Shown in pieces: positions 19,566 to 27,248 of a DNA stretch of 64,000 nucleotides; the stretch's first letter is position 1; the number at the start of each line of letters is the position of its first letter. Location: the NCBI GenBank assembly GCA_937944055.1, contig CALDZJ010000042.1:1-64000 (forward strand), in the 5' to 3' direction. The translations under genes were made by a program, and so were the position numbers. The notes below the pieces were generated by a model. That model ran no database searches, was not told the origin of the DNA, and saw only the letters and a program-made list of their open reading frames with translations. The DNA comes from an uncultured Verrucomicrobiales bacterium. GTDB lineage: Bacteria > Verrucomicrobiota > Verrucomicrobiia > Verrucomicrobiales > Akkermansiaceae.

Positions 19566-21032
19566 TTATGAGCTTGAGCTTTTACGAGGAGGGAGAAGTT
19601 GTTTCTTTTCTTCCCAGGTGAAGTGGGGGAGAGGCTCGCCGATTTGTTGGGTGACTTGGTAGCGCTTTAGGCAGTGATGGCAGGAGATTTCGAGGTCTTT
19701 GTCTCCTGCTTTCCCTTTACGGCGGGTGAATTTCTTCTTCTCGATTAGGGATTGGGGAGGGTCGCTGCTATTGGCGTGGACTTGGCAATAGCAGTGACCG
19801 TTGGCGAGGGCGTCGATGACTTCGGCAGCGCGGGTGATGGGGTGGTGGGCCTCAGAGGAGTCTCCGAGCTGGGGCTGATTTGCGTAGGCGGCGCGGATGG
19901 CTGGGAGGCCCGGCGCAAGGCTAGCGATGAGGGCGAGGTTCGGGTGATGGAGAATCTCGAGCGCGGCATCGCGCGCGCGCGCTGGATCTGCGGAGGTGAG
20001 CTGGGCGATGCAGTGACTGAGGGGGGTGATTTTCCAAATGCCACGGACGAGGGAGTACCATTGGCCGTTTTCGATCTCGTCGCGATAGAGGAGGCCGAGG
20101 TAGGGGCCGTTGATGAAGAATTGATCTGCCTCGCTGAGGTGTTTTTCTTTGAGGAGATGGTGTAGGGCGAGTTGGCCGCTTTCGATGGAGTCGGGGAGTT
20201 CCCAATGCTTGGCGCTGCTTTGACTGCTTTGGCTGCCCTGTGCGCTGCGGAGGACGTGGAGGAGATCTTGATCGGCGAGGACTTTCTGGAGGTCAGAGAT
20301 GGGGCGGTATTGGGAGACGCGGATCTGGGTGCCGTCTTTGAGCTCGACTCTTGTTTTCTCGGCGCTGTAGGAGAACTCAAAGGCCCCATGATAGAGGATG
20401 GGGTCTTTGATGTGTTGCCTTTCCATGAAGTCGCTAAGGCGGGCGAGGGGCCGGGCTTCTTGCGCTTCTTGTGTTTCTTGCGTTTCTTGCGTTTCTGCGC
20501 TTTCTTGGCTGGAGCTAGAGTGGTGACCATCCTTGTCATGCGTTTCCTGTTTCTTCCTCTGCGCTGAATGGCTGGCAGGAGGGGTCCTCCAATCAAGCCA
20601 GAGGAGGAGGATGCCGAGGCAGATTGCGAAGGAGCCGAAAACATAGCCGAAGCGATAGGAGTGGTAGGAGTGGTAGGAGTGGTGCTTTGTCGAAGCGGCA
20701 AGACGGCTGCGCGGGGGATCACCAGGAATAAGAGTGAGCTTCAGTAAGGAGCCGACGGGGGCTTTTTCAAAGTCGCCTTCTTGCACGGGAATTTCGATGA
20801 TTTTCATGTCCGCGCTTTGGTTCTCGGCGGAGACATTCGTCATGAGGCGGAGGAGGAATTCTGGCTCATCGTCGGCTTGTTGATGGCTGATGACCCGGCC
20901 CTCGCGGGAGAGGCCTTTTTCTATGAATTCATGGTTCTTGCTTGCTTGATGAGAGCTGAGGGCGAGGAAGACGAGGCCTAGAAAGATGGCGAGGATTCCT
21001 CCGGTGGTGCGGCTAAGAAAGGGGGTTTTCAT
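19566..21032 (-). CDS. Membrane protein with low-complexity linker and C-terminal CxxC
   Basis: Function not recognised. The ATG at 21030-21032 gives 488 residues: a membrane segment at about 10-28, a DUF3592-like extracytoplasmic domain (EGRVISHQQADDEPEF..., GSLLKLTLIPGD), a second membrane segment (FGYVFGSFAICLGILLLWL), then a low-complexity stretch with ETQETQETQEAQEA, and a cytoplasmic domain ending in GHCYCQVH and ISCHHCLKRYQV, which suggests a small zinc site. The open frame extends upstream to 21212 through moaE, but that part is a proline/serine-rich shadow. It follows moaE by 40 bases and so may be co-transcribed with the molybdopterin genes. Several segments are encoded by in-frame 9-bp repeats. 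Confidence 0.72.
   Translation of the reverse strand: MKTPFLSRTTGGILAIFLGLVFLALSSHQASKNHEFIEKGLSREGRVISHQQADDEPEFLLRLMTNVSAENQSADMKIIEIPVQEGDFEKAPVGSLLKLTLIPGDPPRSRLAASTKHHSYHSYHSYRFGYVFGSFAICLGILLLWLDWRTPPASHSAQRKKQETHDKDGHHSSSSQESAETQETQETQEAQEARPLARLSDFMERQHIKDPILYHGAFEFSYSAEKTRVELKDGTQIRVSQYRPISDLQKVLADQDLLHVLRSAQGSQSSQSSAKHWELPDSIESGQLALHHLLKEKHLSEADQFFINGPYLGLLYRDEIENGQWYSLVRGIWKITPLSHCIAQLTSADPARARDAALEILHHPNLALIASLAPGLPAIRAAYANQPQLGDSSEAHHPITRAAEVIDALANGHCYCQVHANSSDPPQSLIEKKKFTRRKGKAGDKDLEISCHHCLKRYQVTQQIGEPLPHFTWEEKKQLLPPRKSSSS
20455..20511. repeat. In-frame 9-bp tandem repeat, about 6 imperfect units
   Basis: Units resemble TGCGTTTCT on the plus strand and encode the ETQETQETQEAQEA linker on the minus strand. 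Copy-number change would lengthen or shorten the linker by three residues without breaking the frame. Confidence 0.8.
20656..20682. repeat. Three perfect 9-bp tandem repeats
   Basis: TAGGAGTGG repeated three times; on the minus strand this encodes HSYHSYHSY just before the second membrane segment of the same protein. Confidence 0.85.
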
Positions 21033-21072
21033 CGGGAGGGCCGGCGGTGGGGAGTGCGTGAGGGGGAGGGGT

Positions 21073-21507
21073 TTAGTGTGGGACTGGTCCGCAGTTCGGG
21101 CAGGGGCTGGTCCATTCGATTTCGCCATTGGTGTAGCTTTCTTGTTTCCAGATGGGGACTTGTGCTTTGATGGAGTCGATGAGAAAGCGGTTGGCCTCGA
21201 AGGCGGCCTCACGGTGCGCGGAGCTGGTCAGAGTGACGACGGCGCAGTCTCCGATTTCTAGGGTGCCGATGCGGTGGATGGCGCGGGCTTGGACCATGGG
21301 GAACTTGGCAAGTGTTTCGGCAATGATGCGTTCACCTTCCTTCTGAGCGAGCACGGGATGATGGGTGTAGTGGAGTTTTTCAACGTCGCGGCCTTGGTGG
21401 TGATTCCGGACGAGGCCCTCGAAGATGACGAGGGCCCCGCAAGCAGGGTCTGCCATTTGCTGACGCAGGGTGCTGAGATCAAGGGGGGATGATTGGATGG
21501 AGAACAT
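21073..21507 (-). CDS. moaE: Molybdopterin synthase catalytic subunit MoaE
   Basis: Large subunit of the heterotetrameric synthase that inserts two sulfurs from MoaD thiocarboxylate into cyclic pyranopterin monophosphate. The 144-residue product has GALVIFEGLVRNHHQGRDVEKLHY, IHRIGTLEIGDCAVVTLTSSAHREAAFEA and KAQVPIWKQESY with the two catalytic lysines. The last residues (CPNCGPVPH) form a short cysteine-containing tail. It begins 6 bases after the MobA-MoaD fusion gene, so the thiocarboxylate donor and acceptor are encoded next to each other. Length is typical. Confidence 0.95.
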   Translation of the reverse strand: MFSIQSSPLDLSTLRQQMADPACGALVIFEGLVRNHHQGRDVEKLHYTHHPVLAQKEGERIIAETLAKFPMVQARAIHRIGTLEIGDCAVVTLTSSAHREAAFEANRFLIDSIKAQVPIWKQESYTNGEIEWTSPCPNCGPVPH

Positions 21508-21513
21508 GGCGAA

Positions 21514-22329
21514 TTAGCCGCCGGCGAAGGGCGGCATGAAGGCGATGGTTTGTAAATTGGAAAGCGGGCTGGTCCAGTCTGCGAATTCGTTGTCGATGGC
21601 GGGCTTTATGTGGGGCAGATCGAGGCTGAAGTGATGTTTAAGCCGGAGTTCTTCCCAGAGGCCGGCGAGGGTGGCGGCTGAAGTACGAAGAATCTCCGAG
21701 TCAGTCGCAGCTTCTTGGCTGAGTTTTGCGAAGTATTCTACGGTGATTTCTTTCTCGACCGTGCCGTGCTGGTGAAGGTGCTGGAGCTCTGCGAGATGCT
21801 CGGGGCGGTTAAGATTGAGGAGTGAGTTGGAGTGAGAGGGAGTGAGATCCGTGCGCTGGAGTGAGGCGAGGAAGCGGCGAGCGCAGCGTTGGTTTTTCTC
21901 GATGAGGGAATGGAGCTTTGGGGAGGCTGAGGGCGAGTAGAGGGCGCAGAGTGGCTCGGGGTGTTGATCGAGGGGGTTGAGGAAGCAGGTGGCGTCTTTT
22001 GAGCTGTCGTGATGATCGAGGAGTCTTTGGAGGTCGCTTTGTTGGATGAGAGGAAGATCACAAGCGATGATGAGCCAATGGCAATCAGGATCATGAGCAA
22101 AGGCGGCTTGGAGGCCGCCGAGGGGGCCGGGGTTTTCTTCAAGATCGGGAAGGGTGGGGTGGTCCCGAGCTTCGCGATCATGCTGCGCGACGGAGAGGTA
22201 GATTTCTGGGGTGAGGGGCTGGATGATGGAGAGGATGCGATCGAGCTGGGTGAGGCCTCCGATCTTAAGAGAGGCTTTGTCGCTACCCATGCGGGAGGAT
22301 TTACCACCGGTGAGAATGAGGGCTTTCAT
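21514..22329 (-). CDS. Fusion of molybdenum cofactor guanylyltransferase and MoaD
   Basis: Residues about 1-190 are MobA, which attaches GMP to molybdopterin: LILTGGKSSRMGSDKA at 4-19, ENPGPLGGLQAAF, and ACDLPLI. Residues about 193-271 are a MoaD-type ubiquitin-like sulfur carrier: VEYFAKLSQEAATDSE at its start and, decisively, a C-terminal ...IAFMPPFAGG ending exactly in the Gly-Gly that is adenylated and thiocarboxylated. The two are usually separate proteins. The start codon shares one base with the moaC stop (TGATG), and moaE follows after 6 bases, so the three are tightly coupled. How a carrier fused at its N-terminus to MobA docks with MoaE and MoeB is unknown. The reading frame is intact. 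Confidence 0.92.
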   Translation of the reverse strand: MKALILTGGKSSRMGSDKASLKIGGLTQLDRILSIIQPLTPEIYLSVAQHDREARDHPTLPDLEENPGPLGGLQAAFAHDPDCHWLIIACDLPLIQQSDLQRLLDHHDSSKDATCFLNPLDQHPEPLCALYSPSASPKLHSLIEKNQRCARRFLASLQRTDLTPSHSNSLLNLNRPEHLAELQHLHQHGTVEKEITVEYFAKLSQEAATDSEILRTSAATLAGLWEELRLKHHFSLDLPHIKPAIDNEFADWTSPLSNLQTIAFMPPFAGG

Positions 22330-22802
22330 CAGGCTTGGTAGTCGGATTTACCGCCGGTTTTTTTGCGGAGTTTAAGATCGGAGATGATGATGGCGGGGTT
22401 GGCGGCCTTGCACATGTCGTAGAGAGTGAGGGCGGCGATGGAGGCTCCGGTGAGGGCTTCCATCTCGACTCCGGTGCGAGAGGTCGTCTTAGCGGTGGCG
22501 GTGACGAGGAGGCTCTGGTCATCTTGCGCGGTGATTTCGATCTTTGCGGAGTCAAGCGGGAGGGGGTGGCAGAGTGGGATGAGGTCGGCGGTTTTCTTGC
22601 AGCCGGTGATGCCTGCGAGGATGGCGGTTTGGAGAACGGGGCCTTTTTTATTTTTAAGCTCGCCTTGGTCCATTTGTGAGATGAGCTCGCGGCCTAGGGT
22701 GACGAGGCAGGTGGCGGTGGCGATGCGGGTGCTCTCAGTCTTGGCAGAAACGTCGACCATGAGGGGGCGGTTTGAGTCATCGAGATGAGAGAGGTCAGCC
22801 AT
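22329..22802 (-). CDS. moaC: Cyclic pyranopterin monophosphate synthase MoaC
   Basis: Second step of molybdopterin synthesis, converting the MoaA product into cPMP. The ATG at 22800-22802 gives 157 residues starting MADLSHLDDSNRPLMVDVSAK; an in-frame start further upstream adds only non-conserved residues. Motifs: KKGPVLQTAILAGITGCKKT, LIPLCHPLPLDSA and TGVEMEALTGASIAALTLYDMCKA, with the catalytic Lys in the C-terminal region. First gene of the moaC-mobA/moaD-moaE operon. moaA is not in the window, and no Moco riboswitch fold was seen upstream. Confidence 0.96.
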   Translation of the reverse strand: MADLSHLDDSNRPLMVDVSAKTESTRIATATCLVTLGRELISQMDQGELKNKKGPVLQTAILAGITGCKKTADLIPLCHPLPLDSAKIEITAQDDQSLLVTATAKTTSRTGVEMEALTGASIAALTLYDMCKAANPAIIISDLKLRKKTGGKSDYQA

Positions 22803-22929
22803 CGGGAATAGATTGCCCCGTGTGCGATAGCTGCGCAATGCACAATCGTGCTTTAGACTTTAGGAATGTGCTGGGGTGGTGGGGTGATTCGGAGCTTGTT
22901 ATTTGGGGTCATTGTTCCAAGGCTTGGGA

Positions 22930-24393
22930 ATGAATTTTGGGAAATTGATGCTGCTTTTTTTTGCTCAGTTTTGTTTAGGGGCTTCGTTACTAGGGGAGGA
23001 GCAGGCGGAGGCTGGAGGGTTGAGTGTTCTCGAGCAGCAGCTTGCTTTGACGGAGCTCTGGCTGGATGCGAAGTGTGCTTATGATGAGATTCCGGGAATG
23101 AGCTTGGCATTGGTAAAATCTGGCGAGGTGTTGTGGACGCATGCGGTGGGGCTGAGTGATGTGGCGCAGAAGAAGCCGCTAGAGAGTGACTCGATCTTTT
23201 GCGTGGCTTCTATTTCGAAGTTGTTCACGGCGCTTGCGGTGATGCAGCTCCGGGATGCGGGCCAGCTCGGTCTGGATGATCCGGTGGTGGAGCATTTGCC
23301 TTGGTTTGAGATCGGGCAGGTTCATTCGGAGGGTGGGAAGATTACGATTCGCTCGCTTTTGACTCATTCCTCTGGGCTGCCGCGTGAGATAAAGGGTTCT
23401 TATTGGACGGGGGATTTTGATTTTCCGGATGAGGAGGAATTGAAAAAAGGGATCGGGGAGAGGTCGACGCTTTATGCTCACCAGCGAAAGTATCAGTATT
23501 CTAATTTGGGGTTTTCTTTGTTGGGCGCGATTGTGGAGAAAGTTTCAGGGAAGCCGTATGCGATTTATGTGCAGGAGAAGATTCTGATTCCGCTGGAGAT
23601 GGGGAGTACTTTTATGGAGCGGCCGGCAGGGGAGGCGAGGGAGCGGATCGTGGTGGGATATACTATAAAGAACCGAGCTGGTGAGCGGGCGGCGATTGAT
23701 TTCCGCTCGGCAGAGGCGTTTACGGCGGCGGCGGGGATGTGGTCGACGGCAGCGGACTTGGCAAAATTTTCAGCGTGGCAGCAGCGAGCGTTGGCGGGGG
23801 AAAAGCAGGATCTTTTAGATGCGAATACGCTCCGCGAGATGCAACGGCCGCACTGGATGGGTGGGAATTGGGGGTGGGCGCGGGGCTTGGGCTTCTATCT
23901 CGATAAGGTTGAAGGTGGGGTGTTGGTGGGACATGGTGGGGTTTGTCCGGGGCAGAAATCTCAGCTTTGGTCACAGCCTGAGGAGCGCTTAGCGGTGATT
24001 GTCCTTGCTAATGCGGCGTCGGCAGATCCTGGGGGTGTGGCGAAGGTGATTTTACGCGGTTTTCGTCAGATTTTGCGGACGCGATCTGGGAGGGAGCGGA
24101 AGGTGGGAGTGATGGAAGAGGGTCATCGCGATTACTTGGGAACTTATCATCGGAAGATTCGCGGTGGTGAGTTAGAGGTATTTGCTTGGGGGGGTAAGTT
24201 GGCGACTTTGTATTTCCCGAGTGATAATCCTTTTGAGGATTTTTCGACGTTTAAGGAATTAGAAAAAGATCACTTCCGTCATCATTACTCGAATCAGTGG
24301 GCGGGGCAGTTATTAGACTTCGGCCGCGATGAAGAGGGGGTGGTTTCTACTTTGATTCGGAGTGGCTGTCTCTGGAAGAAGGTGAAGAATTAG
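22930..24393 (+). CDS. Secreted serine hydrolase, class C beta-lactamase family
   Basis: Penicillin-binding-protein-like fold acting outside the cytoplasm. The ATG at 22930 gives a signal peptide (MNFGKLMLLFFAQFCLGAS); an upstream in-frame start does not. Of 487 residues, the catalytic domain carries the SxxK motif Ser94-Ile-Ser-Lys97, the Tyr-x-Asn motif YSN in KYQYSNLGF, and an HGG-type third motif (VGHGGVCPG). The C-terminal 100 residues form an extra beta domain (YLGTYHRKIRGGELEVFAWGGKL), common in esterase/peptidase members. Whether it is a peptidase, esterase or beta-lactamase cannot be told. Confidence 0.88.
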   Translation: MNFGKLMLLFFAQFCLGASLLGEEQAEAGGLSVLEQQLALTELWLDAKCAYDEIPGMSLALVKSGEVLWTHAVGLSDVAQKKPLESDSIFCVASISKLFTALAVMQLRDAGQLGLDDPVVEHLPWFEIGQVHSEGGKITIRSLLTHSSGLPREIKGSYWTGDFDFPDEEELKKGIGERSTLYAHQRKYQYSNLGFSLLGAIVEKVSGKPYAIYVQEKILIPLEMGSTFMERPAGEARERIVVGYTIKNRAGERAAIDFRSAEAFTAAAGMWSTAADLAKFSAWQQRALAGEKQDLLDANTLREMQRPHWMGGNWGWARGLGFYLDKVEGGVLVGHGGVCPGQKSQLWSQPEERLAVIVLANAASADPGGVAKVILRGFRQILRTRSGRERKVGVMEEGHRDYLGTYHRKIRGGELEVFAWGGKLATLYFPSDNPFEDFSTFKELEKDHFRHHYSNQWAGQLLDFGRDEEGVVSTLIRSGCLWKKVKN

Positions 24394-24462
24394 AAGCGGC
24401 GCAGCTCCGCGGATTCTTGATTTGCCTTCTTGTTTTCGCTTGTTCATGGAGGGTCGGTTACG

Positions 24463-25329
24463 ATGAATTTAGGAGAGACTTTTGCGTTACTCAATGAGGA
24501 GATGGGAGCTCATGGGTTGATTGATCTGGGTTGGACTGGGCAGCTGGATGAGGCGAAGAAGCGCTTTGGGGTTTGCCGACTTGGGACTAAGGAGATTTCG
24601 ATCAGTGGTCCGCTCGCGCTTTTGAATTCGGAGGATGAGGTTCGGGATACTATTTTGCATGAGATCGCGCATGCATTGGCGTGGGAGACTTATCGGGAGG
24701 GGTGTGGGCATGATGCTCGTTGGAAGGAAATCTGTGTGCGGATCGGGGCGAGACCGGAGCGTTGTTATGATGATGAGGTGATTCAGCCGGAGTTGCCGTG
24801 GGCGCTTTGTCATGCAGAGACGGGTGAGGTGTTTTCGACTTTTCAGCGGAAGCCAGTGCGTGATCCGGCACAGATGTGGATAAGGGGGCGGAAGGAGGAG
24901 ACGTATGGGAAGCTGGGGTATTGCTTGAATCCGAGGCTTTATCCACCGGGGGAGCTTGCGGAGTTTGATGGTAATGTGGCGCGTGAGTTTCAAGCGCAGT
25001 TGATGGAGGCGGCGCGGCGGTTGGGGGAGAAGTGGGGAATTTGCCCGGAGGAAATGACGGGGAAATATCGGGAGGATGCTCTTAATCTGACGATCCGTTT
25101 CGGGTTAGGAAAGGGAGATGGGCGGGATGCGGCGGAGCGGGCCTTTTGTGAATATGCGGGGCTCTTTGGGCTGGAGGGGAGTGATTATGGGAGGGTCTTT
25201 GTGAGTTATGGAAAGGAGTATCGCTTGTTGGGATTAAAGCCGCGTAGTCCGAAGTATCCGGTGATTGGTGAGGGGGCGGGGGGGAAGCGCTTTAAGTTCC
25301 CGCGTGAGGTGTTGGAGGACCTGATTTAG
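24463..25329 (+). CDS. SprT-like zinc metalloprotease domain protein
   Basis: The 288-residue form starts at the ATG at 24463 (MNLGETFALLNEEM). HEIAH at 66-70 and a further His in GCGHDARWKEIC give the SprT/Spartan-type metal site, after LGTKEISISGPLALLNSEDEVRDTIL, which matches the SprT core. SprT-like domains are linked to DNA-protein crosslink cleavage in eukaryotes; the bacterial role is unclear. The C-terminal 200 residues are unfamiliar. It contains no obvious zinc-ribbon tail of the SprT type. The gene is 70 bases downstream of the hydrolase gene and convergent with thiL. Confidence 0.75.
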   Translation: MNLGETFALLNEEMGAHGLIDLGWTGQLDEAKKRFGVCRLGTKEISISGPLALLNSEDEVRDTILHEIAHALAWETYREGCGHDARWKEICVRIGARPERCYDDEVIQPELPWALCHAETGEVFSTFQRKPVRDPAQMWIRGRKEETYGKLGYCLNPRLYPPGELAEFDGNVAREFQAQLMEAARRLGEKWGICPEEMTGKYREDALNLTIRFGLGKGDGRDAAERAFCEYAGLFGLEGSDYGRVFVSYGKEYRLLGLKPRSPKYPVIGEGAGGKRFKFPREVLEDLI

Positions 25330-25346
25330 GGGCGGGGCGGTAATTT

Positions 25347-26249
25347 TTAGCGGCTAAAGTGGTCCCAGCCGCCGCTGAGCGCGGAGTTTTCTTCTGCGGT
25401 GAGTTCTCCGATTTTTGTGAGAGGGAGTTTTGGAAATTCGCTCTTCCAGGGTTCTAGGATGCTGTCCGGAGAGGTGAAGAGGAGCTCGTAGTCCTCGCCA
25501 TCATTGAGGGCTTGTGGGATGGAGCTACGATCTGAGAGTGGCAGGGATTGGTGGTGGAGCTGGAAGCCACAGCGGCTTTTAGAAGCGAGGCGGGGGAGGT
25601 CTTTGGCGAGTCCATCTGAGAGATCCATCATGGCGTTAATCTTGAAGTGCTGAGTGAGCCAGGCGGCTTCTGGGATGCGGGGCGTGAAGTCGAGGTGCTT
25701 TCCGTGGATCGATCCTCCGAGTGTTCCGGTGACGTAGATGGAGTCTCCGATTTGTCCGCCTGAGCGGGTGACGAGTTGGGAGCTTTTCACGAGGCCGCGC
25801 CCTGCGATGGAGATCACGGTGGGAGCGCCTTCTGGGAGGGAGCTCGTCTCGCCCCCTGCGATGATTCCACCATGTTCCTTAAGGCAGGCTTCCATGCCGG
25901 CGTATAGTTCACGCACCCAGGCGAGGGTCACGCTGGGGGCGAGTGCGATGGTGACGAGTAGCTCGCCAGGTCTTCCACCCATCGCGGCGAAGTCGCTGAG
26001 AACGCGGGCGATGGATTTCCAGCCGACTCGCCGCGCTTCTTCGGTGGGGAGGAAGTGAATTCCGGCCACTACGGCGTCGGTTTTTAGGAGGGTGAGAAAT
26101 TGCTCATCTTGGTTTTTGCTGGAAGGGCTGTGACTGGCGATGACGGCGCAGTCATCGCCCGGGCCTATGATGAGGTTTGGGGAGGTGGTGAGATTTTGGC
26201 AGAGAGTGGCGATTAAGGCGTCCTCTCCTATGTCGCCAATGGTCTTCAT
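25347..26249 (-). CDS. thiL: Thiamine-monophosphate kinase
   Basis: Last step of thiamine diphosphate synthesis: ATP-dependent phosphorylation of thiamine monophosphate. The 300-residue product has the AIR-synthase-like fold: IGDIGEDALIATL at the start, IIGPGDDCAVI, LKTDAVVAGIHF, ALSDFAAMGGRP-like block, AGGETSS, and MMDLSDGLAKDLPRL with DGEDYELLF near the end. It overlaps the upstream CPBP protease gene by four bases, so the two are co-translated. No thiamine riboswitch is visible upstream of the pair. Confidence 0.95.
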   Translation of the reverse strand: MKTIGDIGEDALIATLCQNLTTSPNLIIGPGDDCAVIASHSPSSKNQDEQFLTLLKTDAVVAGIHFLPTEEARRVGWKSIARVLSDFAAMGGRPGELLVTIALAPSVTLAWVRELYAGMEACLKEHGGIIAGGETSSLPEGAPTVISIAGRGLVKSSQLVTRSGGQIGDSIYVTGTLGGSIHGKHLDFTPRIPEAAWLTQHFKINAMMDLSDGLAKDLPRLASKSRCGFQLHHQSLPLSDRSSIPQALNDGEDYELLFTSPDSILEPWKSEFPKLPLTKIGELTAEENSALSGGWDHFSR

Positions 26250-27055
26250 GGAGCGGGGGGAAATTCTGAGAAGCGAGCGAGGAGCATGCTAGCGACGGAG
26301 AGGGAATTAAAGGTGGCGTGGCAGGCGATGGGGACCCAAAGCGAGCCCGTGATTTCATAGAGGATGACGAGGACGACGCCCATGATGATCAGGAGTGGGA
26401 GGCCCATCAAATTAAAGTGGACGACTCCGAAGAGGAGGCCGGTGAAGAGGGCGGCAAACCAACGTTCGCTATATCGCTTCACGACGGGATAGAGGTAGCC
26501 ACGGAAGATGAACTCCTCGGCGATGGGGGCGATGATGATGGCGGAAAAGGCGATGGCTCCGAGAAGGGCGGGATCTGGGTTATTTTTAAGAAGTTCGACC
26601 ATTTGCTGCTGCTTTGCTCCATAGTTGGCGGAGACCCAGCTATTCCACCCGAGGAGATAGAGGAGCCAGCCGAGGATCGCCATCGAGATGATGAAGGCGG
26701 GAACAATCCAGAAAATATGCTTCCAAGCGCTCCAGCGGAGGCCAAAGAACTCGATAAGATTTCCGCGCCAAAAAAGGACGATCGGAATGATGGCGGCGAT
26801 CATGAGGTATCCGAGGGAGCCGCTTAAAATGCTGTTTACGCTGGGATTTTTCATCGCGCTTTGCACGATCTGGCTGCCGAGGAATTTCCAATTCAGGGCG
26901 AAGAGGATGGCGAAGCCGCCGGCTACCACGAGATCGAGCAGCTGGATTTTAGAGGTAGAAACACTCCCACTTAGGTTCCAGTCACTCTCTGGCCAGCGCG
27001 CGCGGACGATGGCGTATCCGGGAAGGGCTAGCAGGAAAAAGGAGATGAGAGTCAT
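26246..27055 (-). CDS. CPBP-family intramembrane metalloprotease
   Basis: Rce1-like/abortive-infection family membrane protease. The start at the ATG 27053-27055 is preferred because AGGAG lies 11 bases upstream, while the open frame to 27160 encodes a non-hydrophobic, unlikely stretch. The 269-residue product has about seven membrane segments. The family motifs are present: EEFIFRGYLYP (about residue 180), HFNLMG and CHATFNS, providing the Glu and His metal ligands. Its last four bases overlap thiL. Substrate unknown; bacterial members have been tied to bacteriocin self-protection and prenyl-protein processing, but nothing here supports either. Confidence 0.88.
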   Translation of the reverse strand: MTLISFFLLALPGYAIVRARWPESDWNLSGSVSTSKIQLLDLVVAGGFAILFALNWKFLGSQIVQSAMKNPSVNSILSGSLGYLMIAAIIPIVLFWRGNLIEFFGLRWSAWKHIFWIVPAFIISMAILGWLLYLLGWNSWVSANYGAKQQQMVELLKNNPDPALLGAIAFSAIIIAPIAEEFIFRGYLYPVVKRYSERWFAALFTGLLFGVVHFNLMGLPLLIIMGVVLVILYEITGSLWVPIACHATFNSLSVASMLLARFSEFPPAP

Positions 27056-27248
27056 CAGGAAAATGTCTCCTAATAAATTATACTCAGCGAGTGACACGGT
27101 CCTAGGGTAAGGCAGAGATGGCTGATGAAAAGCACAAGAGTGAAAAGGATCGGTGAGCATTCCGTGGTGGAGATTTTTTTGGTGGGAGAAGTGATTTTCA
27201 AAAAAAATCTATGCTGGCGTCTTCGTGGGCCTTCAGGAATAAGGCGCT

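Noticed and set aside
22803-22929. Moco riboswitch upstream of moaC
   Set aside because: The gap is about 130 bases and contains only small stems (GCAC-GATT-GTGC); I could not lay out the known Moco fold.
27056-27248. Thiamine (THI-box) riboswitch upstream of the CPBP-thiL pair
   Set aside because: No CTGAGA-type core or conserved P3-P5 arrangement is visible.
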